This document shows, in pieces, positions 36,037-45,432 of a DNA stretch of 64,000 bases. Source of the DNA: Mesorhizobium_K sp040049215 (GTDB lineage: Bacteria; Pseudomonadota; Alphaproteobacteria; Rhizobiales; Rhizobiaceae); assembly GCF_040049215.1 (NCBI RefSeq), contig NZ_JBDZDN010000001.1, positions 992,001 to 1,056,000 on the forward strand, written 5' to 3'. Positions within the stretch are counted from its first letter, which is position 1, and the number at the start of each line of letters is the position of its first letter. The position numbers and the translations under genes were made by a program. Below the pieces are notes generated by a model that ran no database searches, had not been told where the DNA came from, and worked only from the letters and a program-made list of their open reading frames with translations.

Positions 36037-38709
36037 TTATTTCTCTTGGGGTTGGAGCTTGGCCAGTTCGTCGCGCAGCAATCCCGGGATGAAGGCGTCC
36101 GCCGGCATGAGCATCCCGCTCGCCTCCATCCGCGCCGCGATCTCCAGCGCCTTCTCCAAATGGCCCCTTGGGTCGTCTCCCAGCGAGGCGATCTTGAAAT
36201 GCGCCACGAGCAGGTCGCGCTGCCACTGGGCATTGGACGGATCGGAGGCGGCGAGCCCTTCGGTGATCGCAAGCGACTTGTCGTAAGACAGCAAAGCGGC
36301 GGCAAGGTCGCCTTGCATGGCGCGGACTTCGCCTATGTTCAGATGGCTGATCGACAGGTCGCGTTGCCACAGCGTGTTGCTGGCGTGGGCTTTGGTCAGT
36401 TCCATGGCGTCCGCCAAGCCTGCTTCGTAGGACGACAAGGCGCCCGCGAAATCGCCGGAAGCCCTGCGACCGTCGCCTATCTTGCCGTGGCTGACTGCGA
36501 GGTCGCGCCGCCATCGCGTATTGGTAGGGTCGGCCATCGCCAGGCGCTGCCAGACGATGCTGCCGGCAGTGAACGCGTCGAGCGCCTTGGTGCCATCGCC
36601 TAACGCCAGGTACATGTCGCCGATGTTGTCGTGATTGACCGCGAGATCGCGCTGCCGTTCCGAATTGCCGGGATCGGCCACGGCAAGCCGGACTGAGATT
36701 GCCAGTCCCGCCTCGTAGGATAAGAGGGCGCCCTTCAGATCGCCGGTTGCCTTTTGCCCGTCCCCAATCTTGGCGTAGCTGATCGAGAGGTCGCGCTGCC
36801 ATTCGGCATTATCCGGTCGCGCCTTGGCCAGGACTTGCCAGATTGCGTGCCCGGCATTGAATGCATCGAGCGCATCGGGAATCTTGCCCAGCATCGGGAG
36901 GACGTCGCCGATACTGTCATGGGCGACCCCCAGATGACGTTGCCGTTCCAGGTCGTTCGGATCCATGCCGGCAATCATCTCGGAGATGAACAACGCCATC
37001 TCGTAGGATGGCAGGGCGCCCTCGAGGTCGCCCTGCGAACGCAGCACATAGCCGATGCTGGTGTAGATGACCGCCAGGTCGTTGTGCAACTCGACATTGC
37101 CGGTTTCGGCGATGACCAGCCGCGTGGCGATCGACAGCGCCGACTCATAGGACGAAAGTGCGCCAGCCAGATTTCCCTGGGCCACCTGCACGTCGCCGAT
37201 CTCGCTATGGCTGACGGCGACCTGGCGTTGCCAGTTCATGTTGTCAGGATCGCCGTTGGCGCGATCGACGGCAATCTTGTGCCGCTCTTCAAACGCGCGG
37301 CTTGCCGCATCGAGGTTTCCAACCGTGACGTAGATGTCGCCGATGCTTGCAAGCACAAGGATCTGCTGGAAGCGGTCATCTGCCGGAACGTCCTCGCCCT
37401 CTATGTCCCGGTACAGTTGGGCCGCCCTTTCGAAGTCGATGATTGCCAGCTCGTATCTCAACTCGGCCCTGGCCATTCCCCCCGAAAGATAATGCGTCGC
37501 GGCCTCCGACAGCGTCCTCTCGACATAATTTGCCTTCAGCCTTTCGCGTGAGGCGCTGTCGATCTGTGCCGCCTCGGTGAGCTTGGCCCGGGCGGCCTCG
37601 AAGGCGCCAAGCGAGAGCTGTTCTTCCGCATCCTGCCTCAGCCTCGTGACCGCCGGATCGCCGGACGCGAGCGCCCTCATATCCCCGCGCACCTTCACAA
37701 AGGCGTCGGCGGCCTCGCCGAGCCTCCTGGCTCGTTCCTCTGCCGTGAGCCTAGCGAGATCAGACGAAATCAGCGCCCCATAGAGCGGCGCCAGCGGCAT
37801 GTCCCGCGTCGCGGCAACCTGCTCGACCTCGGCGCGCATGTCAGGCGTGATGTCGGCCATGGCCAAAAGCAGCTTCTCGCGCTCCGGAAGCAGATCGCCT
37901 GCCGTCGAAGCGAAAAACAGCGCCGGCAGACCGCTTTCGACATAGGGAAGCTGTTTTCCGCGCGAAAGATCGTAGACCTCCTGCTGAACCAGCGTCAGGA
38001 CCGAGCGGATTTCCAGCCCGTCCGTTCCGACATATTTCGCCGGCGCGGTCGTGAATGGCGAGTGCCCACCGGCCCCGTCGGCCACCGTCTCGCCCGGCGC
38101 CGCGGAGAAGGCGAACAGGATGTTTTCGGCGCGGCCCATGCGCCCCAGCCCCGGCTTAGCGGCGGCGGCGACGTCCGGCTTGAGCGGGACGGCGCTCCGA
38201 CCCCCGCCCGCACGACCCGCGAACGGATCGTTGCGGCAGGCGTCGAGCATGATTAGCCCTACCTTGGTGACGGCTGCGACCGCCTCGCGGATCTCTTCCA
38301 GAGGCAAGGTCGAGTTCTTCAGCGCCGCAAGCGAAGATGTATCGGCATCTACCGGCATCAGCCGGTTCTCGCCGGAAATCTCGACCCCGTGGCCGGCAAA
38401 GAACACAAGGGCGACATCCGCGCCTTTGGCGTCCTCGCGGAAATCGTCGAGAGCGCGGCGCATGCGCCTCAGGTCGCGGTTGATCTCGGGGAATACTTCG
38501 AAGCCCAGCTTCTTCAGTGCGTCGCCGATCGCCTGGGCATCGTTGACGGCGTTTGCGAGCGGCCGGATGGTCCGATAGTCGTCCGCGCCCATCACCAGCG
38601 CAACACGCCGTTCCGCCGCTGCCGCGACGGTCAGCAGGACAGTCATCACGAACGCGACGATCAGGCGCACGGTCACCACCAAGCCCAGTGGATCGTATCT
38701 TGCTCCCAT
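36037..38709 (-). CDS. Secreted caspase-family protease with tandem TPR repeats
   Basis: 890 aa. The N-terminus holds a signal peptide or anchor (LIVAFVMTVLLTVAAAA, residues 16-32). Residues 34-260 form a peptidase C14 (caspase p20-like) domain: RRVALVMGADDY, catalytic His107 in FFAGHGVEI, catalytic Cys158 in IMLDACRNDPF. From about residue 400 to the end come eight or nine units of about 50 residues with the pattern WQRDLxxSHxxIGDxxxxxG followed by GALxSYExGL, a degenerate TPR array. The repeats probably bind partners and the caspase domain cleaves after Arg/Lys as in metacaspases. Start uncertain by a few codons (GTG alternatives near 38673). Confidence 0.85.
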   Translation of the reverse strand: MGARYDPLGLVVTVRLIVAFVMTVLLTVAAAAERRVALVMGADDYRTIRPLANAVNDAQAIGDALKKLGFEVFPEINRDLRRMRRALDDFREDAKGADVALVFFAGHGVEISGENRLMPVDADTSSLAALKNSTLPLEEIREAVAAVTKVGLIMLDACRNDPFAGRAGGGRSAVPLKPDVAAAAKPGLGRMGRAENILFAFSAAPGETVADGAGGHSPFTTAPAKYVGTDGLEIRSVLTLVQQEVYDLSRGKQLPYVESGLPALFFASTAGDLLPEREKLLLAMADITPDMRAEVEQVAATRDMPLAPLYGALISSDLARLTAEERARRLGEAADAFVKVRGDMRALASGDPAVTRLRQDAEEQLSLGAFEAARAKLTEAAQIDSASRERLKANYVERTLSEAATHYLSGGMARAELRYELAIIDFERAAQLYRDIEGEDVPADDRFQQILVLASIGDIYVTVGNLDAASRAFEERHKIAVDRANGDPDNMNWQRQVAVSHSEIGDVQVAQGNLAGALSSYESALSIATRLVIAETGNVELHNDLAVIYTSIGYVLRSQGDLEGALPSYEMALFISEMIAGMDPNDLERQRHLGVAHDSIGDVLPMLGKIPDALDAFNAGHAIWQVLAKARPDNAEWQRDLSISYAKIGDGQKATGDLKGALLSYEAGLAISVRLAVADPGNSERQRDLAVNHDNIGDMYLALGDGTKALDAFTAGSIVWQRLAMADPTNTRWRRDLAVSHGKIGDGRRASGDFAGALSSYEAGLADAMELTKAHASNTLWQRDLSISHLNIGEVRAMQGDLAAALLSYDKSLAITEGLAASDPSNAQWQRDLLVAHFKIASLGDDPRGHLEKALEIAARMEASGMLMPADAFIPGLLRDELAKLQPQEK

Positions 38710-38879
38710 GCGATTGTGGCTTTGGCAAGGTTCTCATGACCAGGCCGGGCGCGGGACAGCAAACAGGCTTTGGATTGCGCCGGCCCCGTGTCGCCTCGTC
38801 GCGGCAGGCTGTCAGAGGTTGCGCGTATGGCCGTGGCCCGTGCCGCGTACTACATCAAGGTTCAACCGCGGAGCCGATC

Positions 38880-40247
38880 ATGGATAGCAAGCCCGCCCCT
38901 TTCGTCCCGCCGGCGCCGAAGCCGCGCAGCCAGCCGCCGTCGACGCTGGAGATGATGCGCATCGTCTACCGCAACCCGCTCGAACTGTGGGGCGAGCCCT
39001 CATACAACGAGCCGTATATCTCGGTGAACGGCGTCGGCGGTCCGCTGGTCATCGCCAACGACCCGGCGCTCATCCGTCATGTGCTGGTCGACAACGTCAA
39101 AAACTACAGGATGGCGACGGTGCGCCAGCTCATCCTGCGGCCCATCCTTCGCGACGGGCTGCTGACGGCCGAGGGCGACGTCTGGAGGCGCTCGCGCAAG
39201 GCGATGGCCCCTGTGTTCACGCCTCGCCACATCTTCGGCTTCGCCCAGCCCATGCTGAAGCGCAGCCTCGCCTTCGCCGAACGCTACGAGGAAGGCGGTG
39301 TCTTCGACATCGCCGTCGACATGACCAACCTGACCTACGACATCCTCGCCGAAACCCTGTTCTCGGGCGAGATCGCGGGCGAGCCGGGCGCCTTCGCCAG
39401 CCAGATCGACAGGCTGTTCGAGACGATGGGGCGCGTCGACCCGCTCGACCTCCTGCGCGCTCCCGAATGGCTGCCGCGTCTCACCCGCCTGCGCGGCAGG
39501 AAGACCATGGCCTATTTCCGCAGCATCGTCGCCGACACGATGGAGATGCGCCGCGCCCGCATGGCGAAAGACCCGGACGTGCCGGAGGATTTCCTCACTT
39601 TGCTGCTGCGCGCCGAAGGCCCGGATGGTCTCACCCGCGGCGAGATCGAGGACAACATCATCACCTTCATCGGGGCCGGCCACGAGACCACCGCGCGCGC
39701 GCTCGGCTGGACGATCTACTGCCTCGCCGAAGCGCCCTGGGAACGCGAGCCTATCGAGCGCGAGATCGACGCGGTGCTTTCGCGCGAGCCGGACCCGGTC
39801 AAATGGCTCGACGCCATGCCGCTCACCCGCGCCGCCTTCGAGGAGGCGCTGCGGCTCTATCCGCCCGCGCCCTCGATCAACCGCGAGCCGATCGAGCCCG
39901 AGCAATGGCGCGACCTCTGGATCCCGCCCAAGGCCGCCGTGCTGATGATGCCGTGGACCATTCACCGCCACAGGAAGCTCTGGGACCAGCCCGACGCCTT
40001 CATGCCCCAGCGCTTCCATCCGGGAAGCCGCGAAAAGATCGACCGCTACCAGTACCTGCCCTTCGGCGCCGGTCCTCGCGTCTGCATCGGCGCCAGCTTC
40101 GCCATGCAGGAGGCGATCGTGGCGCTCGCCGTCTTGATGAGCCGCTACCGCTTCGACACGACGCCTCAGACGAAACCCTGGCCGGTGCAGAAGCTGACCA
40201 CCCAGCCGCAGGGCGGCCTGCCGATGCGGGTCAGCGCGCGGCGGTAA
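38880..40247 (+). CDS. Cytochrome P450
   Basis: 455 aa. Motifs in order: I-helix AGHETTARALGW (oxygen activation), K-helix EEALRLYPPAP (ExxR), and heme loop FGAGPRVCIGASFA with the thiolate Cys near residue 402. It is soluble, with no membrane anchor. Substrate unknown. No ferredoxin or reductase gene is adjacent, so electrons must come from elsewhere. ATG preceded by weak GGAGCCG; the frame is open upstream but unlike P450s. Confidence 0.93.
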   Translation: MDSKPAPFVPPAPKPRSQPPSTLEMMRIVYRNPLELWGEPSYNEPYISVNGVGGPLVIANDPALIRHVLVDNVKNYRMATVRQLILRPILRDGLLTAEGDVWRRSRKAMAPVFTPRHIFGFAQPMLKRSLAFAERYEEGGVFDIAVDMTNLTYDILAETLFSGEIAGEPGAFASQIDRLFETMGRVDPLDLLRAPEWLPRLTRLRGRKTMAYFRSIVADTMEMRRARMAKDPDVPEDFLTLLLRAEGPDGLTRGEIEDNIITFIGAGHETTARALGWTIYCLAEAPWEREPIEREIDAVLSREPDPVKWLDAMPLTRAAFEEALRLYPPAPSINREPIEPEQWRDLWIPPKAAVLMMPWTIHRHRKLWDQPDAFMPQRFHPGSREKIDRYQYLPFGAGPRVCIGASFAMQEAIVALAVLMSRYRFDTTPQTKPWPVQKLTTQPQGGLPMRVSARR

Positions 40248-40282
40248 ATCCGGAATGAGGAGGGGGCGTCGTCCCGCCTTCC

Positions 40283-40525
40283 TCAGGCCGCTGGCCCGTC
40301 CGGCACGAAAGGCTCGACCTTGCCCTTCAGCTTGATGGTCATCGGATTGCCGAAACGGTCCTTGGAATTGCCGGCCGGCACGCGAATCCAGCCTTCGCTC
40401 ACGCAATATTCTTCGACGTCTTTGCGCTCCTTGCCGTTGAACAGGATACCGACGCCGCGTTCCAGCGCCTGCGCGTTGTAGAACGGGCTGCGTTCGTCGT
40501 TGCTCAGTCTGTCGGGAAGGGTCAT
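40283..40525 (-). CDS. DUF3297 family protein
   Basis: 80 aa. The whole protein matches the DUF3297 pattern: LPDRLSNDERSPFYN, GVGILFNGKERKDVEEYCVS, EGWIRVPAGNSKDRFGNPMT and a C-terminal KGKVEPF. Function unknown; found across Alpha- and Gammaproteobacteria. Convergent with the P450 gene, 35 bp apart. Confidence 0.85.
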   Translation of the reverse strand: MTLPDRLSNDERSPFYNAQALERGVGILFNGKERKDVEEYCVSEGWIRVPAGNSKDRFGNPMTIKLKGKVEPFVPDGPAA

Positions 40526-40625
40526 CGTCTGGTTTCCGTGGCCGCATCAGACACGGCGGACCGCCGATAGCCGGTCGCGCCTCGGGATACAAGCCGCCAT
40601 GTGCACGCCAGCCTCACCCGAATCG

Positions 40626-41015
40626 TCAGTTCCGGCCGTAGAAGACGTTTTCCACATGCACCGGCCAGCGCCAGGGCAGCACGGCCACCATGTCGAAGCG
40701 CACCGCCAGTTTCGCGTAATCGCGCTGCCTTGCCAGCCAGAGGTCGGCCGCGCCCTCGATGCGCCGCTCGGATTCGCGCGCGATCGCCTCCATCGCCTCG
40801 ATCAGCGTCTTGCGCGCCTTCACCTCGACGATCAGAACGAGGTCGCCGCGCCGCGCGATCAGGTCGATCTCGCCGAGTTTCGTCCTGTAGCGCCGCGCGA
40901 CGATGCGGAAACCCTTGATCATCAGCGCGGCCGCCGCCAGCCATTCGCTGGAATGGCCGCGCCGGTAGGCTTTTCGGCGCAGCCGCAGCGTATCGTTGCG
41001 GGCGCGCTCAGCCAT
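40626..41015 (-). CDS. yraN: YraN/UPF0102 family nuclease-like protein
   Basis: 129 aa. Core of the UPF0102 Holliday-junction-resolvase-like fold: an N-terminal helix (GHSSEWLAAAALMIKGFRIV), then KLGEIDLIARRGDLVLIVEV with Asp51, Glu64 and Lys66 forming a D-ExK site. Biological role unknown. It starts inside the end of rsmI (8-bp overlap), the usual alphaproteobacterial arrangement. Confidence 0.92.
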   Translation of the reverse strand: MAERARNDTLRLRRKAYRRGHSSEWLAAAALMIKGFRIVARRYRTKLGEIDLIARRGDLVLIVEVKARKTLIEAMEAIARESERRIEGAADLWLARQRDYAKLAVRFDMVAVLPWRWPVHVENVFYGRN

Positions 41016-41892
41016 CGCGCAGCTCGATCAGCCGGCGGTAGAGCGCCTGCTTCGGCTGCCCGGTCATGCGCGCGGCTTCCGCCGCCGCCTTCGATGCCGG
41101 CATCTCGGCCGCCAGCGAGACCAGCAGCCTGTCGATGTCCTCCGGCGCCTCGGTCTTTTCCTCGGGCGGACCGACGCAGATGACGACCTCGCCCTTCGGC
41201 GTCGCGGCTTGCCCATAATGCGCCGCGAGCGCGGAAAGCCTGCCCGTGCGCATCTCCTCGAAGGTCTTGGTCAGTTCGCGCCCGATCGCGGCCGGCCGGT
41301 CTCCCAGCACCTCGGCCATCGCAGCCAGCGTCTCGGCGAGCCGCCTGGGCGATTCAAAGAAGATCAGCGTCGCCGAAACCGCGGTGAGCTGCGTAAGCCG
41401 TGTCTTACGCTGCCCGTCCCTGACCGGCAGGAAGCCGGCAAACAGGAACGCGTCCGACGGCAGGCCGGACGCCGTCAGCGCGGCCAGCACGGCGGACGCA
41501 CCGGGGATCGGCACCACCCTTATCCCCGACGCCAGCGCCTGCTCGACCAGCCGGAAGCCGGGGTCCGACACCAGCGGCGTGCCGGCGTCGGATACCAGCG
41601 CCACGCTTTTCCCCTGTTCGAGCGCGGCGATCAGCTTCGGCCCCGCCTCGGTCGCATTGTGCTCGTGATAGGCGACCGGCCGCTGTCTGATCCCGTAGCG
41701 GTCGAGCAGCACTCGCGTCACGCGCGTGTCCTCGCACGCCAGCACGTCGCATGCTGCAAGCGTCTCAAGCGCGCGCAGCGTGATGTCGCGGAGATTGCCG
41801 ATCGGCGTCGCCACCAGATAGAGCGCCGGCTCCAGCGGCCGCGCCGCGATTGCTGCCTGCCCTACCACATAGGTCTTCGCCTGATTTTCCAT
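41008..41892 (-). CDS. rsmI: 16S rRNA (cytidine-1402-2'-O)-methyltransferase
   Basis: 294 aa from the chosen ATG. A tetrapyrrole-methylase fold enzyme that 2'-O-methylates C1402 in the ribosomal decoding centre. Motifs: LYLVATPIGNLRDITLRALE, CEDTRVTRVLLDRYGI, SDAGTPLVSDPG, and GASAVLAALTASGLP. ATG 41892 preferred over a GTG 24 nt upstream; neither ribosome site is decisive. Overlaps yraN. Confidence 0.95.
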   Translation of the reverse strand: MENQAKTYVVGQAAIAARPLEPALYLVATPIGNLRDITLRALETLAACDVLACEDTRVTRVLLDRYGIRQRPVAYHEHNATEAGPKLIAALEQGKSVALVSDAGTPLVSDPGFRLVEQALASGIRVVPIPGASAVLAALTASGLPSDAFLFAGFLPVRDGQRKTRLTQLTAVSATLIFFESPRRLAETLAAMAEVLGDRPAAIGRELTKTFEEMRTGRLSALAAHYGQAATPKGEVVICVGPPEEKTEAPEDIDRLLVSLAAEMPASKAAAEAARMTGQPKQALYRRLIELRDG

Positions 41893-42039
41893 TCCCGCAT
41901 TAACCAGCCAGCGCACCTGTCCGGCAAGCGCGTTCGTTCTTGTGCATCACCCACGCCGCCGCCACTCGCCACAGTCCGGAACGAAACCGGAGATGGCGGG
42001 TTAAACGGGCAACAATCATTTCTGTCCCGGGAGGACGCG

Positions 42040-42228
42040 ATGGCCAATCTGATCATCCAGGATACGTTCGATCCCTACTACGCCGGCCGCGACAATGACG
42101 ACGCGCGCGCCAAGCCGCGCCAGGTCGCGATGAAAAAATCCGAGCACAGCGCGGAGAGCGAGATCAGGCTTTCCAAGCAAGCGCCCGCCGCGGAAGTCCG
42201 CCGCGACCGCCGCCCCACGGCGCACTGA
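42040..42228 (+). CDS. Small hypothetical protein
   Basis: 62 aa, no family recognised. Hydrophilic; begins ANLIIQDTFDPYYAGRDNDD and ends in a basic Arg-rich tail. GGGAGGA lies 4 nt before the ATG, supporting translation. It sits alone between rsmI (divergent) and hemW (convergent). Disordered in appearance. Confidence 0.55.
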   Translation: MANLIIQDTFDPYYAGRDNDDARAKPRQVAMKKSEHSAESEIRLSKQAPAAEVRRDRRPTAH

Positions 42229-42303
42229 CGGCAGGGCCGCACCGCGCTTGCCCAACCGCTTCGACATCTGCCTGGCGCGGCTCGAAACCGGCGCGCCGAA
42301 AGC

Positions 42304-43461
42304 TCAGCGCGCGAGGTCCGCCACCACCGCGTCGAGCACGATCATGCCCGACGGGGTGGCGCGCAGCCTGGAATTGCCGACCGGCGCGACCAGCCCCTCT
42401 TCCTGCAGCACCGACAGCCGCGCCGGCGAGAAGCCCTTGCCCGACATAGCTTCGTAGCGGGCGAGGTCGATCCCTTCCGCCAGCCTCAGCCCCATCAGCA
42501 GAAACTCGTCGGCTTCTTCCGAACGTGTCAGCACCTCGCCGCCGGTGATGCCGTGGCCGCGCGCCTCGACGAGGTTCGCCCAGGTCTCCGGCATCTTTTC
42601 CGCCACCGTCACCACGCGCCGTCCATTCTCCACGAAACGCCCATGCGCGCCCGGTCCGACGCCGACATATTCGCCGTAGCGCCAGTAGGTCAGATTGTGC
42701 CGGCTTTCCGCGCCCGGCCTGGCATGGTTGGAAATCTCATAGGCCGGCAGGCCGCGCGCCGCCGTCACCGCATGCGTCACCGCGTAGAGGTCGGCCGCGA
42801 GGTCGCTGTCGGGTATTTCGAACTTTCCCGCCGCGTGCAGCGCATGAAAGCGAGTGCCTTCCTCGATGGTGAGCTGGTAGAGCGACAGATGGTCGGCGGC
42901 ATGGCCGATCGCTTCCTCCAGCTCCGCCTCCCAGGCTTCCGGCGTCTGGCCAGGCCGCGCATAGATTAGGTCGAAGGAGAGGCGCGGAAAGGTGTTTCGC
43001 GCCAGTTCGATCGCTTGCAGCGCCTCGGCGACGTTGTGCAGCCGGCCGAGGAAGCGCAGATCCTTGTCGTTCAGCGCCTGCACGCCGAGCGACACTCGGT
43101 TCACCCCCGCCGCGCGATAACCCCTGAACCGCCCGGCCTCCACCGATGACGGGTTCGCCTCCAGCGTCACCTCGATGCCTTCAGGCACCGTCCAGTTCCT
43201 GGCCACCGCGTCGAGCACGGCGCCGACCGTCTCGGGCTTCATCAGCGAGGGCGTTCCGCCGCCGAGAAAGATGCTGGTCACCGCGCGAGGGCCTGTCCTC
43301 TCGCGCATGGTCTTCAGCTCGATCTCGAAGGCGCGCGCAAAACGCTCCTGGTCGACCGGCTGGTGGCGCACATGGCTGTTGAAGTCGCAATAGGGGCACT
43401 TCGCCGCGCAGAACGGCCAGTGCACATAGACGCCAAAACCGGGGGAACGGTCCAGGGTCAT
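42304..43461 (-). CDS. hemW: Radical SAM heme chaperone HemW
   Basis: 385 aa. The radical SAM cluster motif CxxxCxxC is FCAAKCPYCDF (Cys18, 22, 25), preceded by GVYVHWPF, the HemW signature. IFLGGGTPSLM and LGVQALNDKDLRFLGRLH follow. An additional Cys after the cluster, found in coproporphyrinogen dehydrogenase HemN, is replaced here by Phe27, supporting HemW. It inserts heme into target proteins. rdgB ends 4 bp upstream. Confidence 0.93.
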   Translation of the reverse strand: MTLDRSPGFGVYVHWPFCAAKCPYCDFNSHVRHQPVDQERFARAFEIELKTMRERTGPRAVTSIFLGGGTPSLMKPETVGAVLDAVARNWTVPEGIEVTLEANPSSVEAGRFRGYRAAGVNRVSLGVQALNDKDLRFLGRLHNVAEALQAIELARNTFPRLSFDLIYARPGQTPEAWEAELEEAIGHAADHLSLYQLTIEEGTRFHALHAAGKFEIPDSDLAADLYAVTHAVTAARGLPAYEISNHARPGAESRHNLTYWRYGEYVGVGPGAHGRFVENGRRVVTVAEKMPETWANLVEARGHGITGGEVLTRSEEADEFLLMGLRLAEGIDLARYEAMSGKGFSPARLSVLQEEGLVAPVGNSRLRATPSGMIVLDAVVADLAR

Positions 43462-43465
43462 CCGC

Positions 43466-44113
43466 TCAGGCCGCCCCCAGCTTCGCTTCGGCGAATTTCT
43501 GGAACGCCCGCGCCCGGTGCGACAGCGCGGTCGCCTGCCCCGGCTTCCAGCCGTGCTTCTCTTCGGCCGTCATCTCGCCGAAGGTGCGCGTCTGCCCGTC
43601 CGGCAGGAAGACCGGGTCGTAGCCGAAGCCGGAACCGCCGCGCGGCGGCCAGACCAGCCGCCCTTCCGCCTCGCCGCGGAAATATTCCGCCTTCCCGTCC
43701 GGCCACGCCAGGCAGATCACCGCCACGAAGCGGCCGGTGCGCTGCTCCGGCTTGACCGCGCCGACCTCCTGCATCGCTACCTCGGCGCGCTGCATGGCGA
43801 TGCCGAAATCGCGCGTGCCGTCGGGCGTTTCGGCCCAGTTGGCGGTATAGACGCCCGGCTGGCCGCCCAGCGCGTCGATCACCAGCCCGGAATCGTCGCT
43901 GAGCGACGGCAGGCCGGTCGCCTTAGCCGCGGCGTAGGCCTTGATGTAGGCGTTCTCCTCGAACGTCGTGCCGGTTTCTTCCGGTTCCGGCAGGCCGTAT
44001 TCCTTAGCCGACTTCGCCTCCAGCCCGAACGGGGCCATCAGATCGGCGAACTCCCTGAGCTTGCCGTCATTGTGGCTGGCGACGACGATCTTGGTCCCCT
44101 TGGGCAATTGCAT
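43466..44113 (-). CDS. rdgB: XTP/dITP pyrophosphatase
   Basis: 215 aa. It hydrolyses non-canonical purine triphosphates to monophosphates, cleaning the nucleotide pool. Motifs: VASHNDGKLREFADLM, TGTTFEENAYIKA, LSDDSGLVIDALGGQPGV, and SGFGYDPVFLPDG. ATG at 44113 chosen; a longer reading would run into the VOC gene. Lies between the VOC gene and hemW in one apparent operon. Confidence 0.95.
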   Translation of the reverse strand: MQLPKGTKIVVASHNDGKLREFADLMAPFGLEAKSAKEYGLPEPEETGTTFEENAYIKAYAAAKATGLPSLSDDSGLVIDALGGQPGVYTANWAETPDGTRDFGIAMQRAEVAMQEVGAVKPEQRTGRFVAVICLAWPDGKAEYFRGEAEGRLVWPPRGGSGFGYDPVFLPDGQTRTFGEMTAEEKHGWKPGQATALSHRARAFQKFAEAKLGAA

Positions 44114-44126
44114 CACAAACCCCACA

Positions 44127-44537
44127 CTACTGGCCCCAGATCCTCGGCTCGGCGAATTCGATCGAGTTGCCGGACGGGTCGCGGAAATAGATCGAGCGGC
44201 CGCCCGAGGGCCACTCGAAATCGGCCTCGACCACGATGCCGCGCCGTTCGAGCGCCGTCCTCCACCGGTCGATCTCTTCGGCGCTTGCGGCAAAGCAGAG
44301 ATGGCCTTCGCCGACCGCGCCATGCGGCGGCACCGGCAGTTTTGCGTCAGGCGGCAGCTGGTGCTTGGTCGCCTCTGCATTGAAGAGCAGCAGCACGCCC
44401 TGGCCGCAGCGGAAGAAGACGTGCCGGCCATCCACCTTGGCGATCCGCTGCAGCCCGATCACGTCGCGGTAAAAAGCTTCGGCCGCATCGAGATCGGTGA
44501 CATAGAGCGCGGATTCGAGGATGGCGGAGGGCTGCAT
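44127..44537 (-). CDS. VOC-family (glyoxalase-like) protein
   Basis: 136 aa. Two beta-alpha-beta-beta-beta units: ESALYVTDLDAAEAFYRDVI with GRHVFFRCGQGVLLLF, and HLCFAASAEEIDRWRTALE with SIYFRDPSGNSIEFAEP. Metal ligands could be the His at the start of unit 2 and the Glu in the last strand; substrate unknown. Starts 7 bp after the rph stop and ends 13 bp before rdgB, so it is inserted between genes that are often adjacent. Confidence 0.88.
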   Translation of the reverse strand: MQPSAILESALYVTDLDAAEAFYRDVIGLQRIAKVDGRHVFFRCGQGVLLLFNAEATKHQLPPDAKLPVPPHGAVGEGHLCFAASAEEIDRWRTALERRGIVVEADFEWPSGGRSIYFRDPSGNSIEFAEPRIWGQ

Positions 44538-44544
44538 TGCGTCC

Positions 44545-45261
44545 TCACGCAACCGCCATCTGCTGCAGACCCACCAGCCGCGCAATGCCTTTCTTGGCGA
44601 GTTCCATCAGCCCCAGGAACTCCGCCTCGCTGAACGGGATGCCCTCGGCGGTGCCCTGCACCTCCACGATGCCGCCCCTGCCGGTCATCACGAAATTGGC
44701 GTCGGTGCCGGCCGAGGAATCCTCGACATAGTCGAGGTCGAGCACGGGCTGCCCGTCATGGATGCCGCAGGAAATCGCCGCCACATGGTCGCGCAGCACC
44801 TTCTGCACGCTCACCATCTGGCGCGCCTCCATCCAGCGCAGGCAGTCGTGGAGCGCCACCCAGCCGCCGGTGATGGACGCCGTGCGGGTGCCGCCGTCGG
44901 CCTGGATCACGTCGCAATCGACGGTGATCTGCTGCTCGCCGAGCGCACCAAGGTCGACCACGGCGCGCAAGGAGCGCCCGATCAGCCGCTGTATTTCCAG
45001 CGTGCGGCCGCCCTGCTTGCCGGCGGAGGCCTCGCGGCGCATGCGCTCGCCGGTCGAGCGCGGCAGCATGCCGTATTCGGCCGTCACCCAGCCCTTGCCG
45101 GAATTGCGCAGCCAGCCGGGAACCTTCTCCTCCAGGCTCGCCGTGCACAGCACGTGCGTGTCGCCGAACTTCACCAGGCAGGAGCCCTCGGCATGTTTCG
45201 ACACGTTGCGTTCGAAGGAAACGGCGCGCATTTCGTCGAACTGGCGCTTGGATGGACGCAT
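44545..45261 (-). CDS. rph: Ribonuclease PH
   Basis: 238 aa. Phosphorolytic 3'-to-5' exoribonuclease trimming tRNA precursors. Motifs: HAEGSCLVKFGDTHVLCTAS, GWVTAEYGMLPRSTGER (phosphate/RNA site), GRTLEIQRLIGRSLRAVVDL, DCDVIQADGGTRTASITG. Full length with intact active site. Divergent from hrcA, as in many alphaproteobacteria. Confidence 0.97.
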   Translation of the reverse strand: MRPSKRQFDEMRAVSFERNVSKHAEGSCLVKFGDTHVLCTASLEEKVPGWLRNSGKGWVTAEYGMLPRSTGERMRREASAGKQGGRTLEIQRLIGRSLRAVVDLGALGEQQITVDCDVIQADGGTRTASITGGWVALHDCLRWMEARQMVSVQKVLRDHVAAISCGIHDGQPVLDLDYVEDSSAGTDANFVMTGRGGIVEVQGTAEGIPFSEAEFLGLMELAKKGIARLVGLQQMAVA

Positions 45262-45378
45262 TTAGGCTCTTTCTGTTCAGGGGAACGCGACTCTTGGCCG
45301 GCTTTTAGCCCCCGCCCGGCGGCAGCGCAAAGGAAAACGGGGCGGCATCCAGCCTCCCCACAGTGTTGTGATACGGCG

Positions 45379-45406
45379 TTGTGTTCGTACCCCGGCTGTC
45401 TATATC
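45379..45406 (+). promoter_or_regulatory. Possible hrcA promoter
   Basis: TTGTGT, 16 nt, then TATATC, about 27 bp before the hrcA ATG in the 171-bp rph-hrcA divergent region. Only moderately like the sigma-70 consensus; no CIRCE-type dyad is visible here. Confidence 0.35.
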
Positions 45407-45432
45407 TTGGGGGCCGGAGGTTATTGCCCACA

